A DNA stretch of 6,491 nt from Actinomycetes bacterium (GCA_021805305.1 JAJZFO010000054.1:1-6491); one strand, 5' to 3'; shown: positions 1-6,191, counted from the stretch's first letter. Notes: a model not told the origin generated them from the letters alone. A program made the numbers and translations.

Positions 1-669
1 CTGGGGGGCGCCGGACGTGGTGGTGGCGGGCGCCACGGTGGTGGTTGTGGTCGGGGCGGGCGCCACGGTGGTGGTCGTGGTCGGGGCGGGCGCCGCGGTC
101 GTGGTGGTGGTCGGGGCGGGCGCCACGGTGGTGGTCGGGGCGGGGGCCGCGGTCGTGGTGGTCACCGGCGCCACGGTGGTGGTCGTGGCGGGAGCGGCGA
201 TCGTCGCGGGGCTCGTCGTCGCGGTCGACGTGGGAGCAGACGAGGTCCGCGCCGATGACGTGGTCGTCGTGGTCGTAGGAGCGACGGTCGTCGTGGGGGT
301 GGGGGCGACGACCGTCGTAGAGGTGCTCGACGACGTGGCGACCGCCGTCACGCCGTGGTGAGACTTATTCGAGTACAGCAGCGCCGAGTAGTGCGTCGAG
401 ATCCGCACCGCGCCGTTGCGGCCCAGCTTGGACACGAGGCTCGCGGGCGACACCACGAAGCCACGAACCACGCGAGCGTTGCGTGCGTCGTTGAGCACCT
501 GTACCTGAAGGTTCGGTGCCAACACCCCCGACGGATTGACCGTGGCCGCGGTCGCGGCGTACGAGAAGATCGGCAACACGAGAGAACTGGCTCCAAAGAG
601 TGCGAAGAACTTGGGGAACCGACCGATTGTCCTCAGTTGGTCCTTGATGGACTTCGCGTTCTTTGACAT
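1..669 (-). CDS. Secreted Thr/Pro/Ala-repeat protein, 5' part (runs off the left edge)
   Basis: Reading leftward from the ATG at 667-669, the frame stays open for 223 codons to base 1 with no stop. An in-frame TGA 15 bases upstream of the ATG makes this the first usable start; the ribosome-binding site is weak (GAGAA about 9 bases upstream). Residues 1-20 are basic (MSKNAKSIKDQLRTIGRFPK), residues 21-38 are hydrophobic, and an Ala-Thr-Ala cleavage site lies at about 39-41, so a Sec signal peptide is likely. Residues about 45-110 form a compact region with no Cys that I do not recognise. From about residue 112 to the edge the protein is almost only Thr, Pro, Ala, Val and Ser, in units such as APAPTTTTTV, APAPTTTTTA and APAPTTTV. 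Such tails are usually extended linkers or stalks between a surface-exposed domain and the wall, and may be O-glycosylated; that role is inferred. The C-terminus, which could carry an anchor or enzyme domain, lies outside the window. Confidence 0.82.
   Translation of the reverse strand, partial: MSKNAKSIKDQLRTIGRFPKFFALFGASSLVLPIFSYAATAATVNPSGVLAPNLQVQVLNDARNARVVRGFVVSPASLVSKLGRNGAVRISTHYSALLYSNKSHHGVTAVATSSSTSTTVVAPTPTTTVAPTTTTTTSSARTSSAPTSTATTSPATIAAPATTTTVAPVTTTTAAPAPTTTVAPAPTTTTTAAPAPTTTTTVAPAPTTTTTVAPATTTSGAPQ
31..192. repeat. Tandem 30-bp then 24-bp coding repeats (Thr/Pro/Ala tail)
   Basis: Three near-identical 30-bp units lie at 31-60, 61-90 and 91-120, differing at few positions. 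They are followed by 24-bp units at 121-144, 145-168 and 169-192 that share the same core but lack two codons. All unit lengths are multiples of three and the units are in phase with the minus-strand secreted-protein gene, encoding APAPTTTTTV/A (10 residues) and shorter 8-residue versions. The array is consistent with expansion and contraction by slippage or recombination without breaking the frame. A less regular Thr-rich extension continues to about 335. Confidence 0.85.
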
Positions 670-842
670 GCATCCAAGTTCTCAGTACCACCACACACGG
701 CCCCCTACGGTTCCTCAACATATTCCCAAATAGTTAAAAATGACTAAAGCCCGTTGATCTACAGGGCTGACGCGTCACGTCCGCGGGCCACGGCGCCATC
801 TCGACACTCGCGACGCGCGTCGTCGTCCATCGGGCCCTCGCA
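670..842. other. Intergenic region between galE and the secreted-protein gene
   Basis: This 173-bp gap separates two minus-strand genes. Next to the galE stop is a GC-rich segment with a perfect 12-bp palindrome (CGACGCGCGTCG, 811-822). It is followed by a terminator-like hairpin (736-768) and an unusually AT-rich stretch (about 719-747) that could hold the promoter of the secreted-protein gene; on the minus strand GAATAT/AATATG hexamers occur there, but no convincing -35 is visible. I see no open reading frame worth calling. Confidence 0.5.
736..768 (-). terminator. Probable intrinsic terminator downstream of galE
   Basis: Read on the minus strand, AGCCC (764-768) is complementary to GGGCT (748-752) across an 11-base loop. 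The GT and AC at the loop edges can add two pairs beyond a single bulged T. The stem is followed by a T-rich run, TTTAGTCATTTTT. It lies 75 bases past the galE stop codon. The stem is short, so termination efficiency is uncertain, but a T-rich tail after a hairpin stands out in such GC-rich DNA. Confidence 0.5.
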
Positions 843-1796
843 CTAGATGGTCTGATGCGCCCGCCAGGCGTCGGCCATGAGATCATCCAACCTCGACCTC
901 GACGGTTCCCAGCCCAGGATGTCGCGGGCCTTGGCGTTGGAGGCCACCGCCTCGGCCGGGTCACCCGGTCGTCGCGGCGCCAACCGAATCGGCACCTCGC
1001 GCCCGGTGACGCGCCGCACGCTGTCGAGGACCTCGAAGATGGACGATCCGACGCCCGTCCCGAGGTTGAGCGTCAGGTGGGCATGATGGTCGAGGGCGTC
1101 GATCGCTCGCACGTGAGCGTCCGCCAGGTCACTGACGTGGATGTAGTCGCGCACGCACGTGCCGTCACTCGTCGGATAGTCCGTCCCGAACACCGAGAGG
1201 ACCTCCCGTCGTCCGAGGACGGCGTCAAAGGCCAGGGGAATCAAGTGGATCTCCGGGGTGTGGTGCTCGGGGTGCGCCGAGGTGGCGCCGGCGGCGTTGA
1301 AGTAGCGAAGCGACGCCGCGCGCAATCGGCCGCGTTGGGCCAACCAGCTCAGCCCCTGCTCGACCATCAGCTTGGACTCGCCGTAGGGACTGTGCGGATT
1401 CGTCGCGCGATCCTCGTCGATGGGCATCTCCACTTGATTGCCGTAGACCGCGCACGAGGACGAGAAGATGACCTTGGGCGTGCCGGACTCGATCAGGGCC
1501 TCGAGCATCGTGAACGTCTGGGCGACGTTGTTGGAGAAGAACGTCTCGGGTGCGGACATCGAATCGGCCGGCTCGATTCGTGCGGCGAAGTGGATGCACG
1601 CGTCAAAGGCGCCCAGGGAGCGAATCAGGTCGGCGTCACCGCAGTGTCCCTCGACGAACTCGGCGCGGGCCGGCACGTTGTGACGACTCCCACGAACGAG
1701 GTTGTCCAGGGCCACGACGTCGTGACCCGCGTCGAGCAACTGCTCCGCGGTGGTCGCGCCGATGAAGCCCGCCGCTCCCGTGACGAGAACTCTCAT
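843..1796 (-). CDS. galE: UDP-glucose 4-epimerase (GalE-type NDP-sugar epimerase)
   Basis: This 317-residue protein is an extended short-chain dehydrogenase that interconverts UDP-glucose and UDP-galactose in the cytosol using bound NAD, supplying galactose donors for cell-surface glycans. Seen in the sequence: the Rossmann motif GAAGFIG (7-13), an Asp ending beta-2 (D31) for the NAD ribose, SSSCAVYG (112-119) with the catalytic Ser region, and the catalytic YGESK (Y138, K142). Also present are the GalE signatures RYFNAAG (164-170), HLIP (184-187), FGTDYPTSDGTCVRDYIHV (203-221) and LNLGTG (243-248). The ATG at 1796 is chosen because AGGAGGG (1802-1808) sits 5 bases upstream and the protein then opens directly with the beta-1 strand MRVLVTG. 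A longer in-frame start at 1976 would overlap the divergent EAL gene and adds no conserved sequence. The residue aligned with E. coli GalE Tyr299 appears to be Ala283, so N-acetylated sugars might also be used. Other galactose-pathway genes are not adjacent. Confidence 0.93.
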   Translation of the reverse strand: MRVLVTGAAGFIGATTAEQLLDAGHDVVALDNLVRGSRHNVPARAEFVEGHCGDADLIRSLGAFDACIHFAARIEPADSMSAPETFFSNNVAQTFTMLEALIESGTPKVIFSSSCAVYGNQVEMPIDEDRATNPHSPYGESKLMVEQGLSWLAQRGRLRAASLRYFNAAGATSAHPEHHTPEIHLIPLAFDAVLGRREVLSVFGTDYPTSDGTCVRDYIHVSDLADAHVRAIDALDHHAHLTLNLGTGVGSSIFEVLDSVRRVTGREVPIRLAPRRPGDPAEAVASNAKARDILGWEPSRSRLDDLMADAWRAHQTI

Positions 1797-1938
1797 GTCC
1801 ACCCTCCTCGGTCGTCGCGGCGCAACGCGTACCTCGACGCTAGCAACGACCCGACCAGACGAACTGGTATCGTCGCGAACGTAGGACCGGCGACCGAGCA
1901 CGTTGAGCCCCCGATAACCACGAGGAAGGTGGTGAACC
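1797..1938. promoter_or_regulatory. Divergent galE / EAL-gene spacer with an inverted repeat
   Basis: The 142-bp spacer must carry the promoters for both divergent transcripts. It holds the strong galE ribosome-binding site (AGGAGGG, 1802-1808, minus strand) and the EAL-gene site (GAGGAAGG, 1922-1929, plus strand, 9 bases before the GTG). Near the middle is an inverted repeat, ACCAG-ACGAA-CTGGT (1854-1868), with perfect 5-bp arms that could be an operator half-site pair. I see no convincing -35/-10 pair in either direction. Confidence 0.4.
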
Positions 1939-2733
1939 GTGAACAGTGATTCCCCTCGCGACGACGAACTCACCACCGATCTCGCGCGGGCGCTCGCGGC
2001 CGACGAGTTCTACCTCGTCTACCAACCCGAGATCGACCTGCACACCAACGGTTTCGCCGGCGTCGAGGCGCTGCTGCGATGGCGTCACCCACAACGCGGC
2101 GTGATCAACGCGGCGGATTTCCTCTCGCTCCTGGAATCGAGCGGTGACATCATCGTCGTCGGCGCCTGGATCCTCACGACCGCTTGTCGCCAGGGGGCCG
2201 ACTGGCACGCCAAGGGTTACCGCTTCCCGGTCGCGGTCAACGCCTCGCTCACCCAGCTGCGTGACGCGCGATTCGCCGACACGGTGATGCGCAGTGTGGA
2301 GGAGAGTCGTCTCGATCCCTCGCGCTTGACGATCGAGTTCTCCCACGTCGCCTGCGCCGATCCCGAGATCCTGGCGCACCTGGTCGAACTGCGCGCCCAG
2401 GGGGTGCAGCTGGCGATCGATGACTTCTCGCCCGGACACCCCGACTTCGACGAATTGCGTCGCCTGCCGGTGGACATCATCAAGTTGGATCGTCGTTTCG
2501 TCGCCGCCACCGCCGACGAGGACGATCCCCAGATCCATCGATTGGTCCAGGACGCGCGAACGCTGCATCTGCGCGTCATCGCCTCCGGGGTGGAGGACGC
2601 GCTGCAGCGCGACCATCTTCGCCTCGAACAAGTCGACGTCGGACAGGGGTACCACTTCGCTCGACCCTTCGAGGCGCACGAGATCGACCATTTCCTCGAG
2701 GATTTCGCCCTGTTCTCGGGCCGGCCGCTATGA
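1939..2733 (+). CDS. Stand-alone EAL-domain protein, probably without phosphodiesterase activity
   Basis: The 264 residues are essentially one EAL domain, the fold that cleaves cyclic di-GMP to pGpG; there is no GGDEF, PAS or membrane segment. Present are YQPEIDL (28-34), the signature Glu in VEALLRW (E43), the Asn of NASLTQL (N101), the first Glu of the ELTE-type motif (E133), the Asp pair D161-D162, Lys182 in IKLD, Glu219 and the Gln-Gly of QGYHFARP (Q236-G237). Altered are the motif usually AEGVE, here ASGVE (Ser216 replaces the metal-binding Glu), the second Glu of ELTE (His136), and the loop-6 DFGTGYSS segment, here DFSPGHPD (163-169). These changes predict loss or strong reduction of hydrolysis, leaving nucleotide binding or protein interaction as the likely role. 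The start is the GTG at 1939, preceded by GAGGAAGG at 9 bases. The gene ends 30 bp before the hybrid kinase, so an operon is likely. Confidence 0.9.
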   Translation: MNSDSPRDDELTTDLARALAADEFYLVYQPEIDLHTNGFAGVEALLRWRHPQRGVINAADFLSLLESSGDIIVVGAWILTTACRQGADWHAKGYRFPVAVNASLTQLRDARFADTVMRSVEESRLDPSRLTIEFSHVACADPEILAHLVELRAQGVQLAIDDFSPGHPDFDELRRLPVDIIKLDRRFVAATADEDDPQIHRLVQDARTLHLRVIASGVEDALQRDHLRLEQVDVGQGYHFARPFEAHEIDHFLEDFALFSGRPL

Positions 2734-2763
2734 GGGCCCCGGCGTCGCGCGAGCGACACTGAC

Positions 2764-5277
2764 GTGAGTGACACGTCATTCGCCCCCGGACGGACCTTCG
2801 TCCTCGACTACTACGCGCGGCGCCGCGACGCGCTGACGAACGCCGCGCGCGACGCCGATCCCGCGCGGCTCTACGACGAGTTGGCCCACGCGGCGCTGCC
2901 CACCTTCGCGCAGTGGATAGCGGTGGTCGAGTCCGATCGCGACGCGGTGTTCTCTCGCTGCACCCTCGATCACGACCACGCGTTCGCCACCTGCGCGACG
3001 CCGTGGGTGCAGGACGCGGACATCGACGCCGCGGTGGCGCAGGTCCTCGCCTCGGGCGACGCGCTGGCCTGGAGCGACGGAGGTCCCGGCACGCGCGGCG
3101 TCCTGACTCCCCTCGTCGTCGACGAACGACCGGCCGGCGTCGTGGTCATGGTGCGGGCTTCTTCGGCCCCCCCCTTCAGTGACGACGACCTCGACGCGGC
3201 GCACGACGTCGTCACGGCGCTGGGCGTGGACATCGAGCGACTACGCCTGCGCCACCAGTCACGACTCGCGGTACGAGCGAGCCAGCGCATCGCCAGCCAG
3301 CTCCACCAACTCTTCAGCGTGTCACTGGCGATGGGGGCTCCCGAGGACGAGGGCGTCGTCGTCGAGAGCCTCTCGCGGAGTGCTCGAAGCGTGTTCGACG
3401 CCGATCAGGCGACGCTCGGCATCAAACGCGGCGATGAGTGGATCGTGGGACTCACCGCGCGCGGCCAGACCTCGCGGATCCTCGATGAGCCCCGCGCACG
3501 CCTCGAGGGCGCGCCCTTGACGATCCGCGACGCGAACGAGACCTGGGAGGAGGGCGAGTGGCTCTGCGCCCCGGTACTCGACGGCCACCGACGCTCGCGC
3601 GGCGTCGTCGGCGTCCGTCGTGGGCGGTCGGTCGGTTTCAGCAACGAGGACCGCGAACTCGCCATGCTCCTGGGACAATTGGCCGCCACGTCACTCGAGA
3701 CCCTCGACTTCAACCGCACCATTCACGACAACGAGGTGCGCCTGCGCATCCTCGTCGACGCCGCCCCGGTCAGCATCATCGAATCCGACGCGCACGGTGG
3801 GGTGCGGTGGTGGAACCGCGCCGCCAGTCGACTGCTGCGCTGGCCCGATTTCACCGGCGAGGAGACCGACGTGACCTGGCCCGATGACGTCGCGCCCGTC
3901 GTGAGGGAGATGTGGCGCGATCTCCTCGCGGGCGGACTACGCGACACCCACGAACTCAACGCCCGCATCGCCGGTCGCGACCGCCTGTTGAGCGTGTCGG
4001 TCGCCGTCTTGCCGGGGGGCGCCGATCGCCATCTCCTGACCCTCCTCGACGACGTGACCGATCAGCGCGAACTGCGCGAAGAAGTGCGCCACGCTCACCG
4101 CATGGAGTTGCGTGGCCAGGTCGCCAGCAGCGTCGCGCACGATTTCAACAACCTGATCACCCTCATCCTCGGCTACGCCGAACTCCTCTCGCGCGAGGTC
4201 GCCGGCGACGAGAAGTCCGAGGCCCTGGTCGAAGAGATCCAGGCGACGTCGTCACGGGCGTCGAGACTCACCGCGCAACTCCAGAGTCTCGGACGCACCG
4301 CGCCCACCGCACCGGTGCGCGTGGACGCCACGGACATGTTGCGGCGAAACGCCGAGGTGCTCGAGCGCATCATGGGCTCGAACACCGTGGTCGAGTGGCA
4401 CCTCGCCGACGCGACCCCCGAAGTGACCGTGGACGCGGACCTCTTCGAGCAGATGATCCTCAACCTGTGCATCAACGCCCGCGACGCGATGCCCGACGGG
4501 GGTCTGCTCACCCTGCGCACCGAGGTCCACGACCTCGCGGGCGACGACCCCCGTGTTCTCGGCGCGTCGGGCACGCACGTGGCGCTGAGCATCACCGACA
4601 CCGGGACCGGAATGGACGAGGCGACCCGGGCGCGATGCTTCGAACCGCTCTTCACCACCAAGGGGCCCTTCAAGGGGACCGGACTCGGACTGGCCTCGGC
4701 GCGACGACTGGTCGAAGAGAGCGGCGGCGTGATCACCTGCGACTCGGTCCTGGGTGTCGGTACCACGTTCACGGTCTGGCTACCCGCCCACGACGCGCCC
4801 GAGCGAATCGACACCGACGACCGCGGTGGCGAGGCCCGCGGTGACGCGCTCGCGGGCGAGCACGCCACGCCACGCCCTCGCGCGCGCGAGAGCACCTCGG
4901 GCACCGTGCTGCTGTGCGAGGACGACGACGCACTGCGGCGTTTGGCCCTGCGGGCCCTGCAGCGAAACGGCCTGAACGTGCTCGAAGCGGTCTCCGGCGA
5001 AGACGCCCTCGACTTCCTCACCCGTTTCGATGGGGCGATCGATGTGTTGGTCAGCGACGTGGTGCTCCCCGAGATGACGGGTCAAGAACTGGCCGAACGC
5101 CTGCAACGCGATCGACCTGATCTACTGGTCGTCTTGATGTCGGGCACCGCGTCCCCGGAGGTCATCGACGGCCTCGTCTCGGGCTCGGCCACCTTCGTCG
5201 CCAAGCCCTTTCGTCCCAGTGAGCTCATCGACACCGTGCTAGCGCTTCTGCGACGACGGGCGCCGCGCGCCTCGTGA
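2764..5277 (+). CDS. Cytoplasmic hybrid histidine kinase (GAF-GAF-PAS-HisKA-HATPase-REC)
   Basis: This 837-residue sensor kinase has no signal peptide or membrane span and so probably senses a cytosolic signal. Domains by eye: a GAF-like region (about 33-160), a second GAF (about 185-318, ending FSNEDRELAMLLGQLA), a PAS domain (about 326-435), a dimerisation/phosphoacceptor domain with AHDFNN (His459), a HATPase with N-box Asn571 (NLCINARDAMPDGG), DTGTGM (612-617) and GTGLGL (638-643), an Arg/Ala-rich linker (about 675-712) and a C-terminal receiver (714-835). The receiver has the acidic pocket E719-D720-D721, phosphoacceptor Asp765, Ser793 and Lys814, all expected for an active REC. The HDFNN box followed by a receiver is typical of soluble PAS/GAF hybrid kinases. 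No HPt domain is visible, so the receiver either passes phosphate to an HPt encoded elsewhere or tunes the kinase. The GTG start is 30 bp after the EAL stop; its ribosome-binding site is poor, suggesting translational coupling. The GAF boundaries are approximate, and the first GAF is the least certain. Confidence 0.93.
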   Translation: MSDTSFAPGRTFVLDYYARRRDALTNAARDADPARLYDELAHAALPTFAQWIAVVESDRDAVFSRCTLDHDHAFATCATPWVQDADIDAAVAQVLASGDALAWSDGGPGTRGVLTPLVVDERPAGVVVMVRASSAPPFSDDDLDAAHDVVTALGVDIERLRLRHQSRLAVRASQRIASQLHQLFSVSLAMGAPEDEGVVVESLSRSARSVFDADQATLGIKRGDEWIVGLTARGQTSRILDEPRARLEGAPLTIRDANETWEEGEWLCAPVLDGHRRSRGVVGVRRGRSVGFSNEDRELAMLLGQLAATSLETLDFNRTIHDNEVRLRILVDAAPVSIIESDAHGGVRWWNRAASRLLRWPDFTGEETDVTWPDDVAPVVREMWRDLLAGGLRDTHELNARIAGRDRLLSVSVAVLPGGADRHLLTLLDDVTDQRELREEVRHAHRMELRGQVASSVAHDFNNLITLILGYAELLSREVAGDEKSEALVEEIQATSSRASRLTAQLQSLGRTAPTAPVRVDATDMLRRNAEVLERIMGSNTVVEWHLADATPEVTVDADLFEQMILNLCINARDAMPDGGLLTLRTEVHDLAGDDPRVLGASGTHVALSITDTGTGMDEATRARCFEPLFTTKGPFKGTGLGLASARRLVEESGGVITCDSVLGVGTTFTVWLPAHDAPERIDTDDRGGEARGDALAGEHATPRPRARESTSGTVLLCEDDDALRRLALRALQRNGLNVLEAVSGEDALDFLTRFDGAIDVLVSDVVLPEMTGQELAERLQRDRPDLLVVLMSGTASPEVIDGLVSGSATFVAKPFRPSELIDTVLALLRRRAPRAS

Positions 5278-5300
5278 GGGAACCGGCGTCCGCTCTCGCT

Positions 5301-5340
5301 CGGCGACACCCGGCGACACCCGGCGACGCCCGGCCACGAC
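5301..5340. repeat. 10-bp tandem repeat, three copies plus a degenerate fourth
   Basis: CGGCGACACC occurs at 5301-5310 and 5311-5320, then CGGCGACGCC at 5321-5330 with one change, and CGGCCACGAC at 5331-5340 as a degraded copy. It is non-coding. Such short arrays often vary by slippage; no function is evident. Confidence 0.8.
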
Positions 5341-5353
5341 GCGCGAATCGCGC
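5341..5353. terminator. Small GC hairpin at the converging gene ends (weak terminator candidate)
   Basis: GCGCG (5341-5345) pairs with CGCGC (5349-5353) around an AAT loop, directly next to the regulator's stop codon. The stem is only five pairs and no T-tract follows on either strand, so it is a weak candidate. Confidence 0.25.
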
Positions 5354-6055
5354 CTAGGCCCCGACGGGCTCGAATCGATAGCCGAAGCCGCGCACGGTGG
5401 TGATCCATCGCGGGCGATCGGGATCGGTCTCGATCTTGAGGCGCAGGCGTCGGATGTGTTCGGTCACGGTGGCCTCGTTCTGCCACTCCGGCGACGACGC
5501 CCAGACGTGCTCGAGCAGTTGCTCACGGGAGAAGACCTGGCGCGGCGAGGTCGCGAGGAACGCCAGGAGCGAGAATTCCTTGGCGGTCAACTCCAAGAGA
5601 GTGCCCTCGAGGCGCACCTCGTGGGTCTGCTCGTTGATCTCGAGGGGGCCGAACTTCATATTCGGCAGGTCGATGGAGTTCTGAGAGTTGTTGGCGCCGG
5701 CGCGTCGAAGGACCGACTCGATCCTCGCCGAGAGTTCGCCCAGTGAGAACGGCTTGACAATATAGTCATCCGCACCCATCTTGAGTCCCGCGATGCGATC
5801 CGATTCCAGACCACGCCCCGTCAGGAAAATCGCCGGGACATCGTTGACTTCGCGAATCTCGCGCAGGATGTCGCGTCCGTCCTCGTTGCCCAGCACCACG
5901 TCGAGCAGGATCAGGTCGGGCTCGAATTCCGACAGGGCGCGCAGCGTACTGGCCATGTCGCTCACCACTCGCAACTCGTATCCCTCGTCGGGCAAGAAAC
6001 GACCCAGCAAGCCGACCATCTCAGCGTCGTCTTCCACCAACAGGATTGCGGTCAT
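5354..6055 (-). CDS. OmpR/PhoB-family response regulator
   Basis: The 233-residue protein has an N-terminal receiver (about 2-118) and a C-terminal winged-helix DNA-binding domain (about 133-230), the usual size for this family. Receiver residues are E8-D9-D10, phosphoacceptor Asp52 (LILLDVVL), Thr79 (FLTGR) and Lys101 (VKPFS). In the wing domain, LTAKEFSLLAFLA, the recognition-helix segment ATVTEHIRRLRLKIE and the terminal ITTVRGFGYRFEP match the family closely. The position usually held by Pro after the phospho-Asp loop (Leu-Pro) is Gly56, a small deviation. The start is the ATG at 6055, because GGGGA (6061-6065) lies 5 bases upstream and the receiver beta-1 strand begins immediately; the in-frame extension upstream crosses the divergent promoter region and looks non-coding. 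Phosphorylation by a histidine kinase would promote dimerisation and DNA binding. The kinase partner is not adjacent on the same strand. The convergent hybrid kinase is a candidate but unproven. Confidence 0.94.
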   Translation of the reverse strand: MTAILLVEDDAEMVGLLGRFLPDEGYELRVVSDMASTLRALSEFEPDLILLDVVLGNEDGRDILREIREVNDVPAIFLTGRGLESDRIAGLKMGADDYIVKPFSLGELSARIESVLRRAGANNSQNSIDLPNMKFGPLEINEQTHEVRLEGTLLELTAKEFSLLAFLATSPRQVFSREQLLEHVWASSPEWQNEATVTEHIRRLRLKIETDPDRPRWITTVRGFGYRFEPVGA

Positions 6056-6114
6056 CGAGTTCCCCGTGTACGTGCGCGACACCTGGCGTCCTTCACCGTC
6101 TGACGTACCTCCCC

Positions 6115-6120
6115 ATTGTA
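6115..6120 (-). promoter_or_regulatory. Candidate -10 element (TACAAT) for the response regulator
   Basis: On the minus strand TACAAT matches the TATAAT consensus at five of six positions, 59 bases upstream of the regulator ATG. With a 17-base spacer the -35 would be TCCAGT, a poor match. That fits a promoter needing an activator, and the upstream direct repeat would overlap the -35. Confidence 0.35.
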
Positions 6121-6147
6121 GGAGTACTCGCTGGTGAACTGGAGTAC
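6121..6147. promoter_or_regulatory. GGAGTAC direct repeat at 20-bp spacing, candidate operator
   Basis: GGAGTAC occurs at 6121-6127 and again at 6141-6147, exactly 20 bp apart, about two helical turns, so both copies face the same side of the DNA. Winged-helix regulators of the OmpR/PhoB type commonly bind in-phase direct repeats. On the minus strand the second GTACTCC abuts the TACAAT -10 and the first overlaps the -35 position. Autoregulation by the adjacent regulator is an inference. Confidence 0.35.
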
Positions 6148-6185
6148 GCACGCGGCATCGACTGAGGATTCTTTGGGGTTGTCCG

Positions 6186-6191
6186 TATACT
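6186..6191 (+). promoter_or_regulatory. Candidate -10 element (TATACT) for the right-edge secreted-protein gene
   Basis: TATACT matches the -10 consensus at five of six positions and lies 80 bases before the ATG at 6272. No good -35 is found at 16-18 bases (TGAGGA at 17), so the call is tentative. Confidence 0.35.

Larger units (their letters stand above)
5278..5353. other. Convergent spacer between hybrid kinase and response regulator
   Basis: Only 76 bp separate the two converging stop codons. The spacer contains a short 10-bp tandem repeat and, touching the regulator stop, a small GC-only hairpin without a T-run. Together they may act as a two-way transcription end, but no classical terminator is visible. 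Confidence 0.4.

Noticed and set aside
31..192. Repeat array as a CRISPR array
   Set aside because: The units are directly adjacent without unique spacers, are multiples of three, and encode an in-frame peptide repeat.
17..361. Plus-strand frame of Val/Gly/Ala repeats (114 codons)
   Set aside because: It is the antisense reading of the Thr/Pro/Ala repeat of the minus-strand secreted protein. The minus frame has a signal peptide and stays open across the whole region, which better explains the composition.
811..822. Perfect 12-bp palindrome CGACGCGCGTCG after galE
   Set aside because: Built only from CG-rich dinucleotides common in this DNA. It has no T-tract and no second copy, so neither a terminator nor an operator call is justified.
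855..1949. Long plus-strand frame (364 codons) across galE
   Set aside because: It is antisense to a gene with unmistakable GalE motifs, has no recognisable domain, and is Arg/His/Val-rich as expected of a GC-rich shadow frame.
1797..1976. 60-residue N-terminal extension of the epimerase
   Set aside because: It would overlap the divergent EAL gene, precedes a strong ribosome-binding site at 1802-1808, and would place non-conserved residues before the Rossmann beta-1 strand.
1840..2691. Long minus-strand frame (283 codons) opposite the EAL gene
   Set aside because: Shadow frame; the plus strand shows clear EAL motifs and this translation matches no domain I know.
2731..2766. Possible stop-codon readthrough joining the EAL protein to the kinase
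   Set aside because: The two genes are in the same frame with a single TGA and 30 bp between, but that happens by chance one time in three, and no readthrough signal or selenocysteine element is visible.
3912..4844. Plus-strand frame of 310 codons inside the kinase gene
   Set aside because: Very Arg-rich and low in hydrophobics; it is an alternate frame of the kinase region that holds His459 and the HATPase boxes.
4173..5021. Minus-strand frame of 282 codons opposite the kinase
   Set aside because: Ser/Arg/Pro-rich antisense shadow with no domain.
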